Assembly (NCBI GenBank): GCA_044433365.1
Contig: JAWXTR010000020.1
Location: 1 to 32,980, forward strand
Source: CAMQVM01 sp044433365
Lineage (GTDB): Bacteria; Bacteroidota; Bacteroidia; Bacteroidales; Rikenellaceae
Direction: 5' to 3'
DNA: 32,980 nucleotides
The notes beneath the pieces were generated by a model, which made no database searches, was not told where the DNA came from, and was given only the letters and a program-made list of their open reading frames with translations. This document shows, one piece after another, positions 15,969 to 24,505 of the stretch (its first letter is position 1; each line of letters opens with the position of its first letter). The position numbers and the translations under genes were made by a program.

Positions 15969-16871
15969 TTATCTCCACAGAGGTTCTGTATCCCAAGAAG
16001 GAGTAAATCCCATTGGGTGAATCTTGACTGTTGGATATTTAGCAAACAACTCTTGAAGTTGAGCAGTTAAATTATTATCAGCATAGATTGTATTAAGCAT
16101 ATATTTAGCACAACACAAACCAAGATATAACTTCTGTACATTTTGAGGCTTATGTATAATCCATTCTCCTTTTAACTTTTTTGGAATTTGAGGTAAGTCA
16201 CCAAAAGTTCGATTCCAAATACGTGAATGATGGGCGCAATGGTTTCTTAATACAGATATAGTTTTTAACCAACTAATCAAAACCTTTTGATTTGGCAAAT
16301 TGAAATATCGTGCTATCTCCTTCTTCTCAGCGCAATCTTTAAAATTAGCATAAAGCTTAGAGATTTGACCCAAAGACAAAACCTCTAAGGATTTCCAAGC
16401 TGGTGGCAAAGCAGGCTCATTATAGGTGTTATAATAATTTTTGATAAAATCTTCACTTGAGCGGTTAATCTCTTTTGATAAGGACACCAAATTTGCATCA
16501 AACTTTCCTTTATTAACAAATAATTCAGATTCCATAAACCAATGAGAATCAAGTGGGGAAAAAGTGTTGATAAGTTTAGAACGCAGAGCAACCTCAATTG
16601 TTTGAATAAGAGAAAATAGGAGTAATCTTAAATCTTTATCAAAATAATACAGATTTAGTACATCACTAAATTTTGCATCTCTATGATAGCTTTTTTCTCC
16701 TGTGTCTTTATTTGTGTATTTCAGAGATGATAGATAACGAGCTAATCTAAAATAATTTATTCTTTCTAAATAAAAATCTGCATTATCTATATCAATAGAT
16801 AATCCTTGAGTTCTCAGCGCAGATAATTGTTCGTTAATTGATATAGCTGTGTTTGAATATTTTCGTTTCAT
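15969..16871 (-). CDS. Abi_2-family abortive-infection protein (AbiF/AbiD-like)
   Basis: About 300 residues from the ATG at 16871. The frame is open upstream to 17018, but I prefer 16871 because MKRKYSNTAISINEQLSALRTQGL is the usual start of Abi_2 proteins. The upstream 49 codons instead coincide with a structured RNA. Family features include DADFYLERINYFRLARYL-like text near the start, FDKDLRLLLFSLIQTIEVALRSKL, and the HEPN-type RNase motif RNHCAHH (R209, H214 counted from the chosen start). AbiD/AbiF proteins stop phage growth by damaging the infected cell; the HEPN motif suggests RNA cleavage. The gene is alone apart from its leader RNA and a downstream hydrolase. The family call is confident; defence activity is inferred. 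Confidence 0.85.
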   Translation of the reverse strand: MKRKYSNTAISINEQLSALRTQGLSIDIDNADFYLERINYFRLARYLSSLKYTNKDTGEKSYHRDAKFSDVLNLYYFDKDLRLLLFSLIQTIEVALRSKLINTFSPLDSHWFMESELFVNKGKFDANLVSLSKEINRSSEDFIKNYYNTYNEPALPPAWKSLEVLSLGQISKLYANFKDCAEKKEIARYFNLPNQKVLISWLKTISVLRNHCAHHSRIWNRTFGDLPQIPKKLKGEWIIHKPQNVQKLYLGLCCAKYMLNTIYADNNLTAQLQELFAKYPTVKIHPMGFTPSWDTEPLWR

Positions 16872-16879
16872 TATAGTAT

Positions 16880-16966
16880 AAAAAGAAAAGTCTCGCCCTG
16901 GTTCGCTAGTCGTGAGACAAGAAGCGTGGCGAGCTCTGTTGCTGTAAAGATAAGCAAAATCCTCTC
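16880..16966 (-). ncRNA. Candidate abiF-associated structured RNA
   Basis: On the minus strand, immediately before the preferred abiF start, two hairpins can form. TTGCT/AGCAA closes a nine-base loop (plus coordinates 16939-16957). CTCGCC/GGCGAG (16928-16933 with 16892-16897) encloses CGCT/AGCG (16923-16926 with 16904-16907). The second stem is followed by ACTTTTCTTTTT, like an intrinsic terminator. A loop GTCTC can alternatively pair with GAGAC (16914-16918 with 16890-16894), overlapping the main stem by three bases. A weak -7 box, AAGATTTG, lies at 16973-16980. From memory, a conserved structured RNA named abiF is known upstream of such genes; I could not test whether this one matches. Ends are approximate. 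Confidence 0.6.
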
Positions 16967-17068
16967 CTCTACCAAATCTTTTATTAAAAATATTTATACT
17001 TTTCTCAGGGTTATTCATAAAACTATTACTATTATACTAATTTACAAATAGTTACATATCTGAAAAAA

Positions 17069-17122
17069 TTTTAAATTACCTCCATTTTTGTACAAAAGTG
17101 CAAAAATGGAGGTAATTTAAAA
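17069..17122 (-). terminator. 22-bp perfect hairpin after the TPR regulator gene
   Basis: Bases 17069-17090 and 17101-17122 are perfectly complementary over 22 positions with a ten-base loop. On the minus strand the stem is followed by T6, so it fits an intrinsic terminator for the regulator gene, which ends at 17166. A second palindrome (9-bp arms) at 17134-17152 lies between the stop codon and this hairpin. Confidence 0.65.
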
Positions 17123-17165
17123 ACTATATTTAACACTTTTTATTAAAAAGTGAACAAAAATATGC

Positions 17166-18854
17166 CTACTCAAAATAGCAAACAAATTCACTTACCTCAC
17201 CCTCGTTAGAGTCTAATATCTTGCGTTTGAGTTTTGATTTAAGGGTGTAGACTCCTCCCAAGGTCATGCCGAGCATAACGCTAATCTCTTGCGGAGAGAA
17301 ACCTGCTATAATGAGTGCTGCAAAGTTATAGTTTTTCTCTGTCCAAGTAGTGAACGTAGCTTGAAGTCTGCTAACTGCACCACCGCTATACAAATCGGTT
17401 ACTCTGACAATATCGAGTAGCATCTCCTCACTTAGTGCCAACTCTTTCATCTTCTCAGCAAAGCGATGACTTTCGCCATAGGTGTAGAAAGTCGATGCAA
17501 TTTGGCGCACCATATCCCTACGCAAAGTCAGATACTCTTTGATTGTGCGCTCACGCTCATCGCTCTCTCTTAGCTTCTCGGTGAAACTTCCAGCTGTTAA
17601 TTTATAATTTTCAATTACAGAGAGATACTCCTCAATCAGCCTACCTCTCTCACGAAGTTTCCGTCTGTAACTATTAACCGCCCAAAGGGTTGCACCAGCA
17701 AGTAGAATAAACCCTAAAGCCCAAAGATATAGTTGATAACGGGTGCGAGTCAAACGAAGCTCCTCCTCACTCTTTTGATGATACTGCATCTCAACTTGTC
17801 GCACTTGCTGTTCACGCTCTATGGTATGCAAAGAGTCGGAATAGTGACTATAAATTCGTTGATATTCAAGTGCCGCTTCGGCATCACCTGCCGCTCGTGC
17901 AATTTCGGCTGCACTGACCCAGTTGCCTATATTTAGAGGTGAGGTAGGACTCATCTGCTCGATACCGAGTTTGATCTTCTGGTAAGCCTGCTGAGTTTTA
18001 CCAACTCTATAAAGGACAAACGCAGAGGTTGTATTGTACATAAATATTGGCGATTCACTCCAATCACAACTATTTTTGGAGTGCGAGAGTGTAACAATCT
18101 CATCATAATTGATAGAATCTAATTTTTGGAGTAGAGTGTCAGCAGAGTATATTTCACCTCTGACAGCCTTTTGCAAAATTGATAAATCTATCCAGCTTCG
18201 AAGCTCTGGGTCAGTTGTCGACTGCCGAACATCCTCCAACAGTTCTACACTTTTTTCTACATCTCCAATGAGCGATACCGAACTTGCAACCATAAAACGC
18301 AGGTGGTTTATAGTTTCGGTATCTCCTAACTTTTCAAAAAGTTCAATAGCCTGCTCAAAATAATATTTTGCCTCCTCGTAATAATTTTGCGCAAAATAGA
18401 GTGAGCCAACTTCAGTAAGCGAAGCAGCAGTAAGTCGAGTCAAATAATCATTACCTTCGAGATGTCCCTCCACAATTTCAAATAGAGATAAATAGAACTG
18501 AGTAGCCTTTCTAATATGCGATGAGTACCCCTCAATTTTTGCATAACAGTAGGTCGCAAGTGCCTTATGCTCAGTTGTGCCACTTTTCAAAAGAACATTA
18601 TAAGCTGGCAAAACTAAAGAGTCACTTATAATAATATCCCCACGAAAGAGCATAGCACGTGTAAGTGCCACAGCACTTAGCGCATCATCATATTTCGACA
18701 ACTCACTTTTTCGTATCTTATTAAGCATCAAAATTGCACTATCGGCATTATCGATAATTACCCCCTCTGCTTCTGTTATTTCTCCATTGTATTTATAAGT
18801 GCAACTAGTAAATAACATTATCAAAAGAGAATATACTATTAAATTAAACTTCAT
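17166..18854 (-). CDS. TPR lipoprotein/membrane regulator with C-terminal LuxR-like HTH
   Basis: About 562 residues from the ATG at 18854. The frame extends to 18908, but a promoter at 18883-18914 lies inside that extension, and MKFNLIVYSLLIMLFTSC is a complete lipoprotein-type signal. Residues up to ~360 are TPR-like helices (YYEEAKYYFEQAIELFEKLGD, KTQQAYQKIKLGIEQM). A membrane helix (LYLWALGFILLAGATLWAV) follows, then a coiled-coil-like charged stretch, and a C-terminal HTH: FAALIIAGFSPQEISVMLGMTLGGVYTLKSKLKRKI. This layout is that of Bacteroidales membrane-spanning TPR regulators, which sense outside the cytoplasm and bind DNA inside. The divergent neighbour is an alpha-L-fucosidase, so it may regulate it; that is inference. 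Confidence 0.78.
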   Translation of the reverse strand: MKFNLIVYSLLIMLFTSCTYKYNGEITEAEGVIIDNADSAILMLNKIRKSELSKYDDALSAVALTRAMLFRGDIIISDSLVLPAYNVLLKSGTTEHKALATYCYAKIEGYSSHIRKATQFYLSLFEIVEGHLEGNDYLTRLTAASLTEVGSLYFAQNYYEEAKYYFEQAIELFEKLGDTETINHLRFMVASSVSLIGDVEKSVELLEDVRQSTTDPELRSWIDLSILQKAVRGEIYSADTLLQKLDSINYDEIVTLSHSKNSCDWSESPIFMYNTTSAFVLYRVGKTQQAYQKIKLGIEQMSPTSPLNIGNWVSAAEIARAAGDAEAALEYQRIYSHYSDSLHTIEREQQVRQVEMQYHQKSEEELRLTRTRYQLYLWALGFILLAGATLWAVNSYRRKLRERGRLIEEYLSVIENYKLTAGSFTEKLRESDERERTIKEYLTLRRDMVRQIASTFYTYGESHRFAEKMKELALSEEMLLDIVRVTDLYSGGAVSRLQATFTTWTEKNYNFAALIIAGFSPQEISVMLGMTLGGVYTLKSKLKRKILDSNEGEVSEFVCYFE

Positions 18855-18882
18855 ATTACCATATAATATACTTCCATTCGTG

Positions 18883-18914
18883 CAAATATAATGTGAATAT
18901 ACCATCAATACAAA
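18883..18914 (-). promoter_or_regulatory. Promoter of the TPR regulator gene
   Basis: On the minus strand TTTG (plus 18911-18914), a 20-base spacer and TATATTTG (18883-18890) match the full consensus. Transcription would begin near 18876, downstream of the longest possible start codon, which decides in favour of the ATG at 18854. Confidence 0.7.
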
Positions 18915-18943
18915 TCATACAGCAAAATTATTAATCTATTGTA

Positions 18944-18976
<33 letters not shown>

Positions 18977-18990
18977 CTTTTGTTATTTTG

Positions 18991-19021
18991 TTGCAAATTC
19001 GTATATTTTTACATATTTTTG
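18991..19021 (+). promoter_or_regulatory. Promoter of the alpha-L-fucosidase gene
   Basis: TTG at 18991-18993, a 20-base spacer and TATTTTTG at 19014-19021 match the Bacteroidetes pattern. Transcription would start near 19028, leaving a ~57-base leader. Confidence 0.55.
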
Positions 19022-19084
19022 TGATAAGATACTAGAAAATAATTTAATTATTAAAAGACAGAATAAACCATAGCATTATAATTT

Positions 19085-20617
19085 ATGAAAAAACTACTAA
19101 TCCTAGCGATGTTGTTTGCATCACTATCTAATGCACAGGCGCAAAAAAAGAGTCTAAAATTTGAAAATAATCTTGAATCTCTAGCTCAATATGAGTGTCC
19201 AGAGTGGTTTAGAGATGCAAAATTTGGTATTTGGAGCTGTTGGGGTCCTCAGACTGTTCCGATGCAGGGCGATTGGTATGCTCGTGCAATGTACGAACAA
19301 CACAGTACTAATCAAAATAAAAAACACGTTTACGACTATCACCTTAAAAACTATGGACATCCCTCTGAATTTGGTTATAAAGATTTAATTCCTTTTTGGA
19401 AAGCCGAAAATTTCGATCCTGAGGCGTTAATGAAGCTGTTTAAAGATGCAGGAGCAAAATATTTTGTAAGTATCGCTTGTCACCATGACAACTACGACCT
19501 TTGGGATTCAAAATTTACTCGTTGGGATGCTGTAGAGGTGGGTCCAAAGCGTGATATTATTGCTGCTTGGAAAGATGCAGCCGATAAATATAAAATGCGC
19601 TTTGGTCTATCAGAACATCTTTCGGCTGGTTATGGTTGGTGGCAATCGAATAAAAAATCGGATGAAGATGGCGATAAAGCAGGAGTTCCTTATGATGGCA
19701 GCGACCCTAAAAATTGGGATTTATACTACAGTGAATCTACGCAGCATGATGGTTGGGTTACGAATAATGGCATGTTTGCGCAGTTGTGGTTGGCACGTAT
19801 GACCGACCTACTTGACAATTACGAGCCAGATGTTTTTTACTCTGACGGTGCACTCCCTTTCGGTTATTATGGTGAAACTATGCTAGCTAACTACTATAAT
19901 AATGATGTTAAAAAGAATAAAGGTAAATTAGAGGCTGTATATCTTTCAAAACCTGCTCGACACAATAAAGGTTGGGAAGTTTACGACCCAGAGATTGGCG
20001 TAGAAGATAGAGAGCGTGGTGGATTAGCCGAAATAGGCAAATATCCTTGGCAAACTGATACCTCGATTGGTGATTGGTACTACAATAAAAATTGGAGAAC
20101 AGAAGATACCGATAGTATGTATCGTTCGCCATTTTGGGTTATCTCTACTTTAGTCGATGTTGTTAGTAAAAATGGTAATATGCTGCTCAATGTGGTGCAA
20201 CGCCCTGATGGAACTGTTGATAAAGAGGTGGTTGAGCTGCTTGAAGCTGTAGGTGATTGGATGGAAATCAACGATGAATCAATTTTTGAAACTCGTCCGT
20301 GGGAGATATATGGCGAAGGACCCCAAAAAAGAGAGGGAGTAAACGACTGGAAAGAAGATTTTGAATACACAGCTCAAGATATTAGATATACACGTGATAA
20401 AGCTGATAAAGTGCTCTATGCCACAGCAATGGGAATGCCAAAGAGCGATATTGTGCTCCGAGAGGTTGCAAAACGTGGCAGGGAGATAAAATCAATCTCA
20501 CTTTTAGGCTCCAAAGAGCGATTAAATTGGTCGCAAACCAATATTGCAGTCACAATCTCTAAACCCGATTTTTCAAATAGTTTGATTGTTCCTGTTTTTA
20601 AAATTAGATGGAAATAG
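19085..20617 (+). CDS. Alpha-L-fucosidase, glycoside hydrolase family 29
   Basis: 510 residues. Signal peptide MKKLLILAMLFASLSNAQAQ, then the GH29 catalytic barrel. Family blocks are ECPEWFRDAKFGIWSCWGPQ near residue 37, AGAKYFVSIACHHDNYDLWDSKFTRWDAV near 125 (the usual HHDGF is HHDNY here), KRDIIAAWKDA, and YEPDVFYSDGALPF, in which Asp254 is the likely nucleophile. A C-terminal beta-sandwich region follows from about residue 400. The enzyme would remove terminal alpha-L-fucose from host or plant glycans in the periplasm or at the surface. It stands alone, divergent from a membrane TPR regulator, with no transporter beside it. Confidence 0.92.
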   Translation: MKKLLILAMLFASLSNAQAQKKSLKFENNLESLAQYECPEWFRDAKFGIWSCWGPQTVPMQGDWYARAMYEQHSTNQNKKHVYDYHLKNYGHPSEFGYKDLIPFWKAENFDPEALMKLFKDAGAKYFVSIACHHDNYDLWDSKFTRWDAVEVGPKRDIIAAWKDAADKYKMRFGLSEHLSAGYGWWQSNKKSDEDGDKAGVPYDGSDPKNWDLYYSESTQHDGWVTNNGMFAQLWLARMTDLLDNYEPDVFYSDGALPFGYYGETMLANYYNNDVKKNKGKLEAVYLSKPARHNKGWEVYDPEIGVEDRERGGLAEIGKYPWQTDTSIGDWYYNKNWRTEDTDSMYRSPFWVISTLVDVVSKNGNMLLNVVQRPDGTVDKEVVELLEAVGDWMEINDESIFETRPWEIYGEGPQKREGVNDWKEDFEYTAQDIRYTRDKADKVLYATAMGMPKSDIVLREVAKRGREIKSISLLGSKERLNWSQTNIAVTISKPDFSNSLIVPVFKIRWK

Positions 20618-20621
20618 ATCT

Positions 20622-20718
20622 AGAACTCCCCTTTACTATTAATGCCAATAAAAGTTTGAATAACTTCTTTTGTTTTTCTTAAAGCGGAAGAACTCCCCTT
20701 TCAAACTTTTATTGGCAT
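20622..20718 (+). terminator. Hairpin region after the fucosidase with two copies of the dispersed motif
   Basis: Two direct copies of AGAACTCCCCTTT lie at 20622-20634 and 20689-20701. They bracket and overlap an exact 19-nt inverted repeat, 20642-20660 against 20700-20718, with a 39-base loop. The region starts five bases after the stop codon. It lacks a long T-run, so its action as a terminator is likely but not certain. Confidence 0.55.
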
Positions 20719-20766
20719 ATTTATATAAATTAATATAAATTTTAATTCAATAATATAAAAAATTAC

Positions 20767-20774
20767 TACCTTTG
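20767..20774 (+). promoter_or_regulatory. -7 box of the potassium-uptake operon
   Basis: TACCTTTG matches TAnnTTTG exactly, 43 bases before the transporter start. A convincing TTTG is missing at the -33 distance. Confidence 0.5.
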
Positions 20775-20816
20775 TCTTTCTTGTAAAATAATAAATGATT
20801 TTTTGAAAATACCAAA

Positions 20817-22643
20817 ATGAAAGACATAGATATACTATATTTATACCGTAAAAAGCTGGTTAAACCATACATAGATAAAATTTTGTCTTTGATAGGCTCG
20901 ATATCTATGTTTATGTCGTTTGTGCTTATTACGACGATAGTATTTGAGTATGGTTTTGTGTTGCAGCCAGAAGAGAGGGTTATAGTTGGTAGGGTTTACG
21001 ACTTCACGTGGATTCTTTTTTTGGTAAATTCATTATCAAATATCATATTTAATTTTAAAACTACAGTTAGGCAGTTTGGTAAATTGGCGTGGATTGTCAC
21101 CATTATGCTATACCTTACTCTGTTTCCTCTATTTTGGCACGACACCATTTCACCTACTACAGCGTGGATTTTGCAGCTGCTCAAAAGTCATATATATCAT
21201 ACGGTAATTCTTGCAGTTTTATCTCTATTACAAATTTCAAGTGGTATTGTTAGGCTACTTGGCAAGCGGTTAAATCCCTCATCAATTTTTACCATAAGTT
21301 TTTTGGTGATAATATTAATCGGTGCTGGGTTATTGATGCTCCCAAAATCTACCTATAATGGAATTTTATTTATTGATGCCCTCTTTACCTCTACAAGTGC
21401 AACGTGTGTAACTGGCTTATCTACAGTAGATGTAGCAACAGTTTTCACCCCTTTAGGATTACTCTTCATAATGATATTAATTCAGATTGGGGGCTTGGGT
21501 GTAATGACTCTTACAAGTTTTTTTGCTGTTTTCTATATGGGTAATACCTCTTTCTATAATCAAAGTATGATGTGCGACATGGTAAGTTCAAAATCTTTAA
21601 ATTCGCTCTTCTCTACCCTACTCTACATTTTGGGCTTTACTCTAATTATTGAGGGGGCAGGTGCTATCTTAATTTTTTGGAATATTCACGACACACTAGG
21701 TATGACTTTAAATGAGGAGATAGCATTTTCGATATTTCACTCAATTTCAGCGTTCTGTAATGCAGGTTTTTCGACTCTTCCGGATAATCTTGGAAATGAA
21801 ATGCTGATGCAAGGTCATAATATTTTCTATCTGACAATTTCGATGTTGGTCGTTTTAGGTGGTATAGGGTTCCCTGTGCTTGTAAATCTATTTGATAAAC
21901 TACGTTATACCCTTAAAAGAACGTGGAAAAAAATCACTTTGCATACCACCAAAGTAGAACATCGAGCCAATGTTTTTGACCTAAATACCAAAATTGCAAT
22001 TGGAATGACTTTAGCTCTTATTGTTTTTGGTATGGTAGTTATTGCTGTTTTAGAGTGGAATAGGTCGCTCGCTGAGTTCTCTACAGTCGATAAGATTGTG
22101 CAATCTGTCTTTAACTCTATAACGCCTCGTACAGCAGGATTTAACAGCGTATCAATGAGTTCATTTAGTTTTCAAACAATATTAATTATGTTGATGCTTA
22201 TGGTGATTGGTGGTGGAGCGCAATCTACAGCAGGTGGTGTTAAGGTTAATGCTTTTGCGGTGATATTACTAAATATTAGGGCTATGATTTTGGGTAGAGA
22301 TAGAGTCGCCGTTTTTAATAGAGTGTTGTCAGTCGAATCGGTACGTCGCTCCAATAGCACCCTAATGCTCTATATGATTTTAATATTTATGTCTATCTTT
22401 TTGCTTACCTATTTTGAGCCCTACCTACCATTTAGGGCACTTCTTTTTGAGGCAATATCAGCGTTAAGCACCGTAGGAGCGAGTTTGGATATCACACCTC
22501 AATTAGGGAATGATAGTAAAATAGTTGTGATTGTATTAATGTTTGTTGGGCGTGTTGGATTGATTACCGTTATGGCGAGTATTATACGTCACAAAAAGAT
22601 AAATCATTATAGATATCCTTCTGGTGATGTTATAATTAATTAA
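20817..22643 (+). CDS. Trk/Ktr-type potassium transporter membrane subunit
   Basis: 608 residues. It has the four pore repeats of TrkH/KtrB transporters, each with its filter sequence: TSATCVTGLSTVD, SAFCNAGFSTL, NSITPRTAGFNSV and EAISALSTVGASLD. The protein carries about 150 extra N-terminal residues with additional membrane helices compared with KtrB, as in many Bacteroidetes homologues. It moves potassium, probably with sodium or protons, across the inner membrane and needs the RCK subunit encoded next, 24 bases downstream. Whether to call it trkH or ktrB cannot be settled from sequence alone. Confidence 0.92.
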   Translation: MKDIDILYLYRKKLVKPYIDKILSLIGSISMFMSFVLITTIVFEYGFVLQPEERVIVGRVYDFTWILFLVNSLSNIIFNFKTTVRQFGKLAWIVTIMLYLTLFPLFWHDTISPTTAWILQLLKSHIYHTVILAVLSLLQISSGIVRLLGKRLNPSSIFTISFLVIILIGAGLLMLPKSTYNGILFIDALFTSTSATCVTGLSTVDVATVFTPLGLLFIMILIQIGGLGVMTLTSFFAVFYMGNTSFYNQSMMCDMVSSKSLNSLFSTLLYILGFTLIIEGAGAILIFWNIHDTLGMTLNEEIAFSIFHSISAFCNAGFSTLPDNLGNEMLMQGHNIFYLTISMLVVLGGIGFPVLVNLFDKLRYTLKRTWKKITLHTTKVEHRANVFDLNTKIAIGMTLALIVFGMVVIAVLEWNRSLAEFSTVDKIVQSVFNSITPRTAGFNSVSMSSFSFQTILIMLMLMVIGGGAQSTAGGVKVNAFAVILLNIRAMILGRDRVAVFNRVLSVESVRRSNSTLMLYMILIFMSIFLLTYFEPYLPFRALLFEAISALSTVGASLDITPQLGNDSKIVVIVLMFVGRVGLITVMASIIRHKKINHYRYPSGDVIIN

Positions 22644-22667
22644 TGAAAAATAAATCATTATAAAAGT

Positions 22668-23363
22668 ATGAAATATATAGTAATTGGTTTGGGAAACTAT
22701 GGTAGTATTCTTGCCGAAGAGTTGACAATATTAGGTCATGAAGTGATTGGAGTAGATAAAAATCATAGTAAAGTAGAGCAGATAAAAGATAAAATATCAA
22801 CTTCGTTTGTCTTAGACTCTACTGATGAGCAGGTGCTCTCAATTTTACCCTTAAAGGCTGTAGATGTGGTAATTGTGGCGATAGGCAAATCGTTTGGAGA
22901 GTCGATAAAGAGTGTAGCTCTTCTAAAAAAGAGCGGTGTAAAGCATATTTATGCACGTGCCACCGACCTTATGCACAAATCGGTGTTAGAGGCGTTCTCT
23001 CTCGATAAGATTTTATTGCCCGAGAAAGTTGCAGCCCGTAGTTTAGTTAAATCGCTCGATTTACGTGCCGATATCGAATCGTTGCAGATAGATAAAGAGT
23101 ATTTTGTGGTAAAATTCAAAACACCAAAGTCGCTAGTTGGTTTTAAAGTTGGCGATTTAGCTTTGGAAAAGGAGTTTGGACTTCAAATAATAACAATTTT
23201 AAAGAGTGAAAAGACAAAAAATTCTATCGGAATTTCTATCATTAAACGCACAGTAAAGGAGGAAGAATCGGTATCTAATGAGTATATTGTATCCGATGAG
23301 GACTACTTAGTGTGTTATGGAAAATATAAAAGCTTTGTCTCTTTTTGGAAAACTTTAACGTAG
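22668..23363 (+). CDS. TrkA/KtrA-type potassium-uptake regulatory subunit
   Basis: 231 residues: an RCK_N Rossmann domain with the nucleotide motif GLGNYG at residues 7-12 and Asp30 at the end of the second strand (VIGVDKN), then an RCK_C domain from about residue 140. It is a single TrkA module, like KtrA, and not the doubled TrkA of E. coli. It sits on the cytoplasmic face of the transporter and gates it in response to ATP/ADP or NAD(H), by family knowledge. It forms an operon with the preceding gene. Confidence 0.92.
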   Translation: MKYIVIGLGNYGSILAEELTILGHEVIGVDKNHSKVEQIKDKISTSFVLDSTDEQVLSILPLKAVDVVIVAIGKSFGESIKSVALLKKSGVKHIYARATDLMHKSVLEAFSLDKILLPEKVAARSLVKSLDLRADIESLQIDKEYFVVKFKTPKSLVGFKVGDLALEKEFGLQIITILKSEKTKNSIGISIIKRTVKEEESVSNEYIVSDEDYLVCYGKYKSFVSFWKTLT

Positions 23364-23401
23364 TTATAAAGGGGTTTTGCAAATCCGCCTTATAATCGAA
23401 T

Positions 23402-23743
23402 CTATTTTCTTAAAATTTTATCTAAATCTTTGCCCTTAGCTAATTCGTCGATTAATTTATCGAGATATCTTATCTCTTTGATAATTTTATCTTCGATTTC
23501 GTCGATTTTTACGCCACAGATGGAGCCTTTTATTAATATTCTATTAGGATTGAGTGAAGGTGCTAAATTAAAGAAATCTTCAAAATCTACTGATTCCTCA
23601 ATTTTTGATTCTAGTTGCTGCTGAGAATAACCTGTTAGCCAACAGATTATTGTGTCAACTTCATCCTTTCCTCTTCCTTTCCTCTGTGCTTTAGCAACAT
23701 AGAGTGGATAAACTTTTTCAAATTTCATTCTCTTTATATCCAT
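23402..23743 (-). CDS. DUF2200 family protein
   Basis: 113 residues, soluble. Characteristic blocks are VYPLYVAKAQRKGRGKDEVD, IICWLTGYS, LNPNRILIKGSICGVKIDEIEDKIIKEIRYLDKLIDELAKGK. These match the DUF2200 family over almost its whole length. The function is unknown. The first ATG and one five codons later are both possible starts. It follows the thioesterase gene by 38 bases on the same strand and may be co-transcribed with it, although its family is widespread and not tied to lipid genes. Confidence 0.85.
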   Translation of the reverse strand: MDIKRMKFEKVYPLYVAKAQRKGRGKDEVDTIICWLTGYSQQQLESKIEESVDFEDFFNLAPSLNPNRILIKGSICGVKIDEIEDKIIKEIRYLDKLIDELAKGKDLDKILRK

Positions 23744-23782
23744 AAATTTGAGTTTATAATATTTTAAATAGTACTAATTAAC

Positions 23783-24496
23783 CTACTTAAATGTCAAAAC
23801 TGAGCAACAAAGAAGCTCATCTGCTTCATTACGAATAGTGAAATATTCGCTATTTTGCTCTTTTTTGCACTCTATTGCAATCTCTTCACCATATACCGAC
23901 TCGTGCATATATGATATATCAATTCTTTTAAGTTTTGGGAGAGTTTCAAAAGGTTTTTCAATAACATTGCATATCCATTCCATATATTTGGATGATGTAA
24001 CGTGATGATTCATATCTATATCGCTATAAGTTACTTTATAGTGCTCTACCCTATCGGCCACGATTTGAGTAACCCTATTTAGAGGTTCGAGGCGCATTGA
24101 TTCGCCAAAATTTACAGTAGAAGTATCGAGAATTTTGGTAATATTTGCCAATTTTCGCTCTTTAAAATCTATAATCGACCAATTTGAGTTTACTCTAATA
24201 ATTACCTCTCCTTTCTCATCAATAAATTGGATATTGCGATAAGAGTATATGCGGTTCATCTTCTCAATCCAAGTGTTTATTGTAATTTTTTCTGAAAATT
24301 TTGGAAATCTTTCTATTTCAATCACTAAGCTGCTCAGTACCCACGAATATCCATGCTTTAAAAGTTCTGAAATGCCATTTTTTTCATTTTCAGAATCTTC
24401 AAAAGCAACCGAAACCGCAATATCTACGATAGTCTTTGGTGTAAGAAAACCCAAGAAATCTACATCTCTTGGGTTTATATTAATTGTAGTTATCAT
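23783..24496 (-). CDS. Acyl-ACP thioesterase
   Basis: 237 residues with a double hot-dog layout. VSVAFEDSENEKNGISELLKHGYSWVL and INTWIEKMNRIYSYRNI form the first domain. SDIDMNHHVTSSKYMEWICN near residue 157, with the conserved Asn and His of the active site, belongs to the second. It hydrolyses acyl-ACP, releasing free fatty acids at the end of fatty-acid synthesis. The start lies nine bases after the fabG stop, so the two genes form one fatty-acid unit. Confidence 0.88.
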   Translation of the reverse strand: MITTININPRDVDFLGFLTPKTIVDIAVSVAFEDSENEKNGISELLKHGYSWVLSSLVIEIERFPKFSEKITINTWIEKMNRIYSYRNIQFIDEKGEVIIRVNSNWSIIDFKERKLANITKILDTSTVNFGESMRLEPLNRVTQIVADRVEHYKVTYSDIDMNHHVTSSKYMEWICNVIEKPFETLPKLKRIDISYMHESVYGEEIAIECKKEQNSEYFTIRNEADELLCCSVLTFK

Positions 24497-24505
24497 AATC
24501 TAGGA

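Noticed and set aside
14886..16871. Two-gene defence system made of AbiF and the alpha/beta hydrolase
   Set aside because: The hydrolase has an export signal and would act outside the cytoplasm. The two genes share only strand and a 57-base gap.
16872..17018. Using the far upstream ATG (17018) as the AbiF start, giving 349 residues
   Set aside because: The added N-terminus does not resemble the family and coincides with hairpins and a T-tract; the ATG at 16871 gives the usual Abi_2 beginning.
18855..18908. Upstream start for the TPR regulator (18908)
   Set aside because: A full -33/-7 promoter lies at 18883-18914, so transcription would begin after that codon. The internal ATG gives a clean lipoprotein signal.
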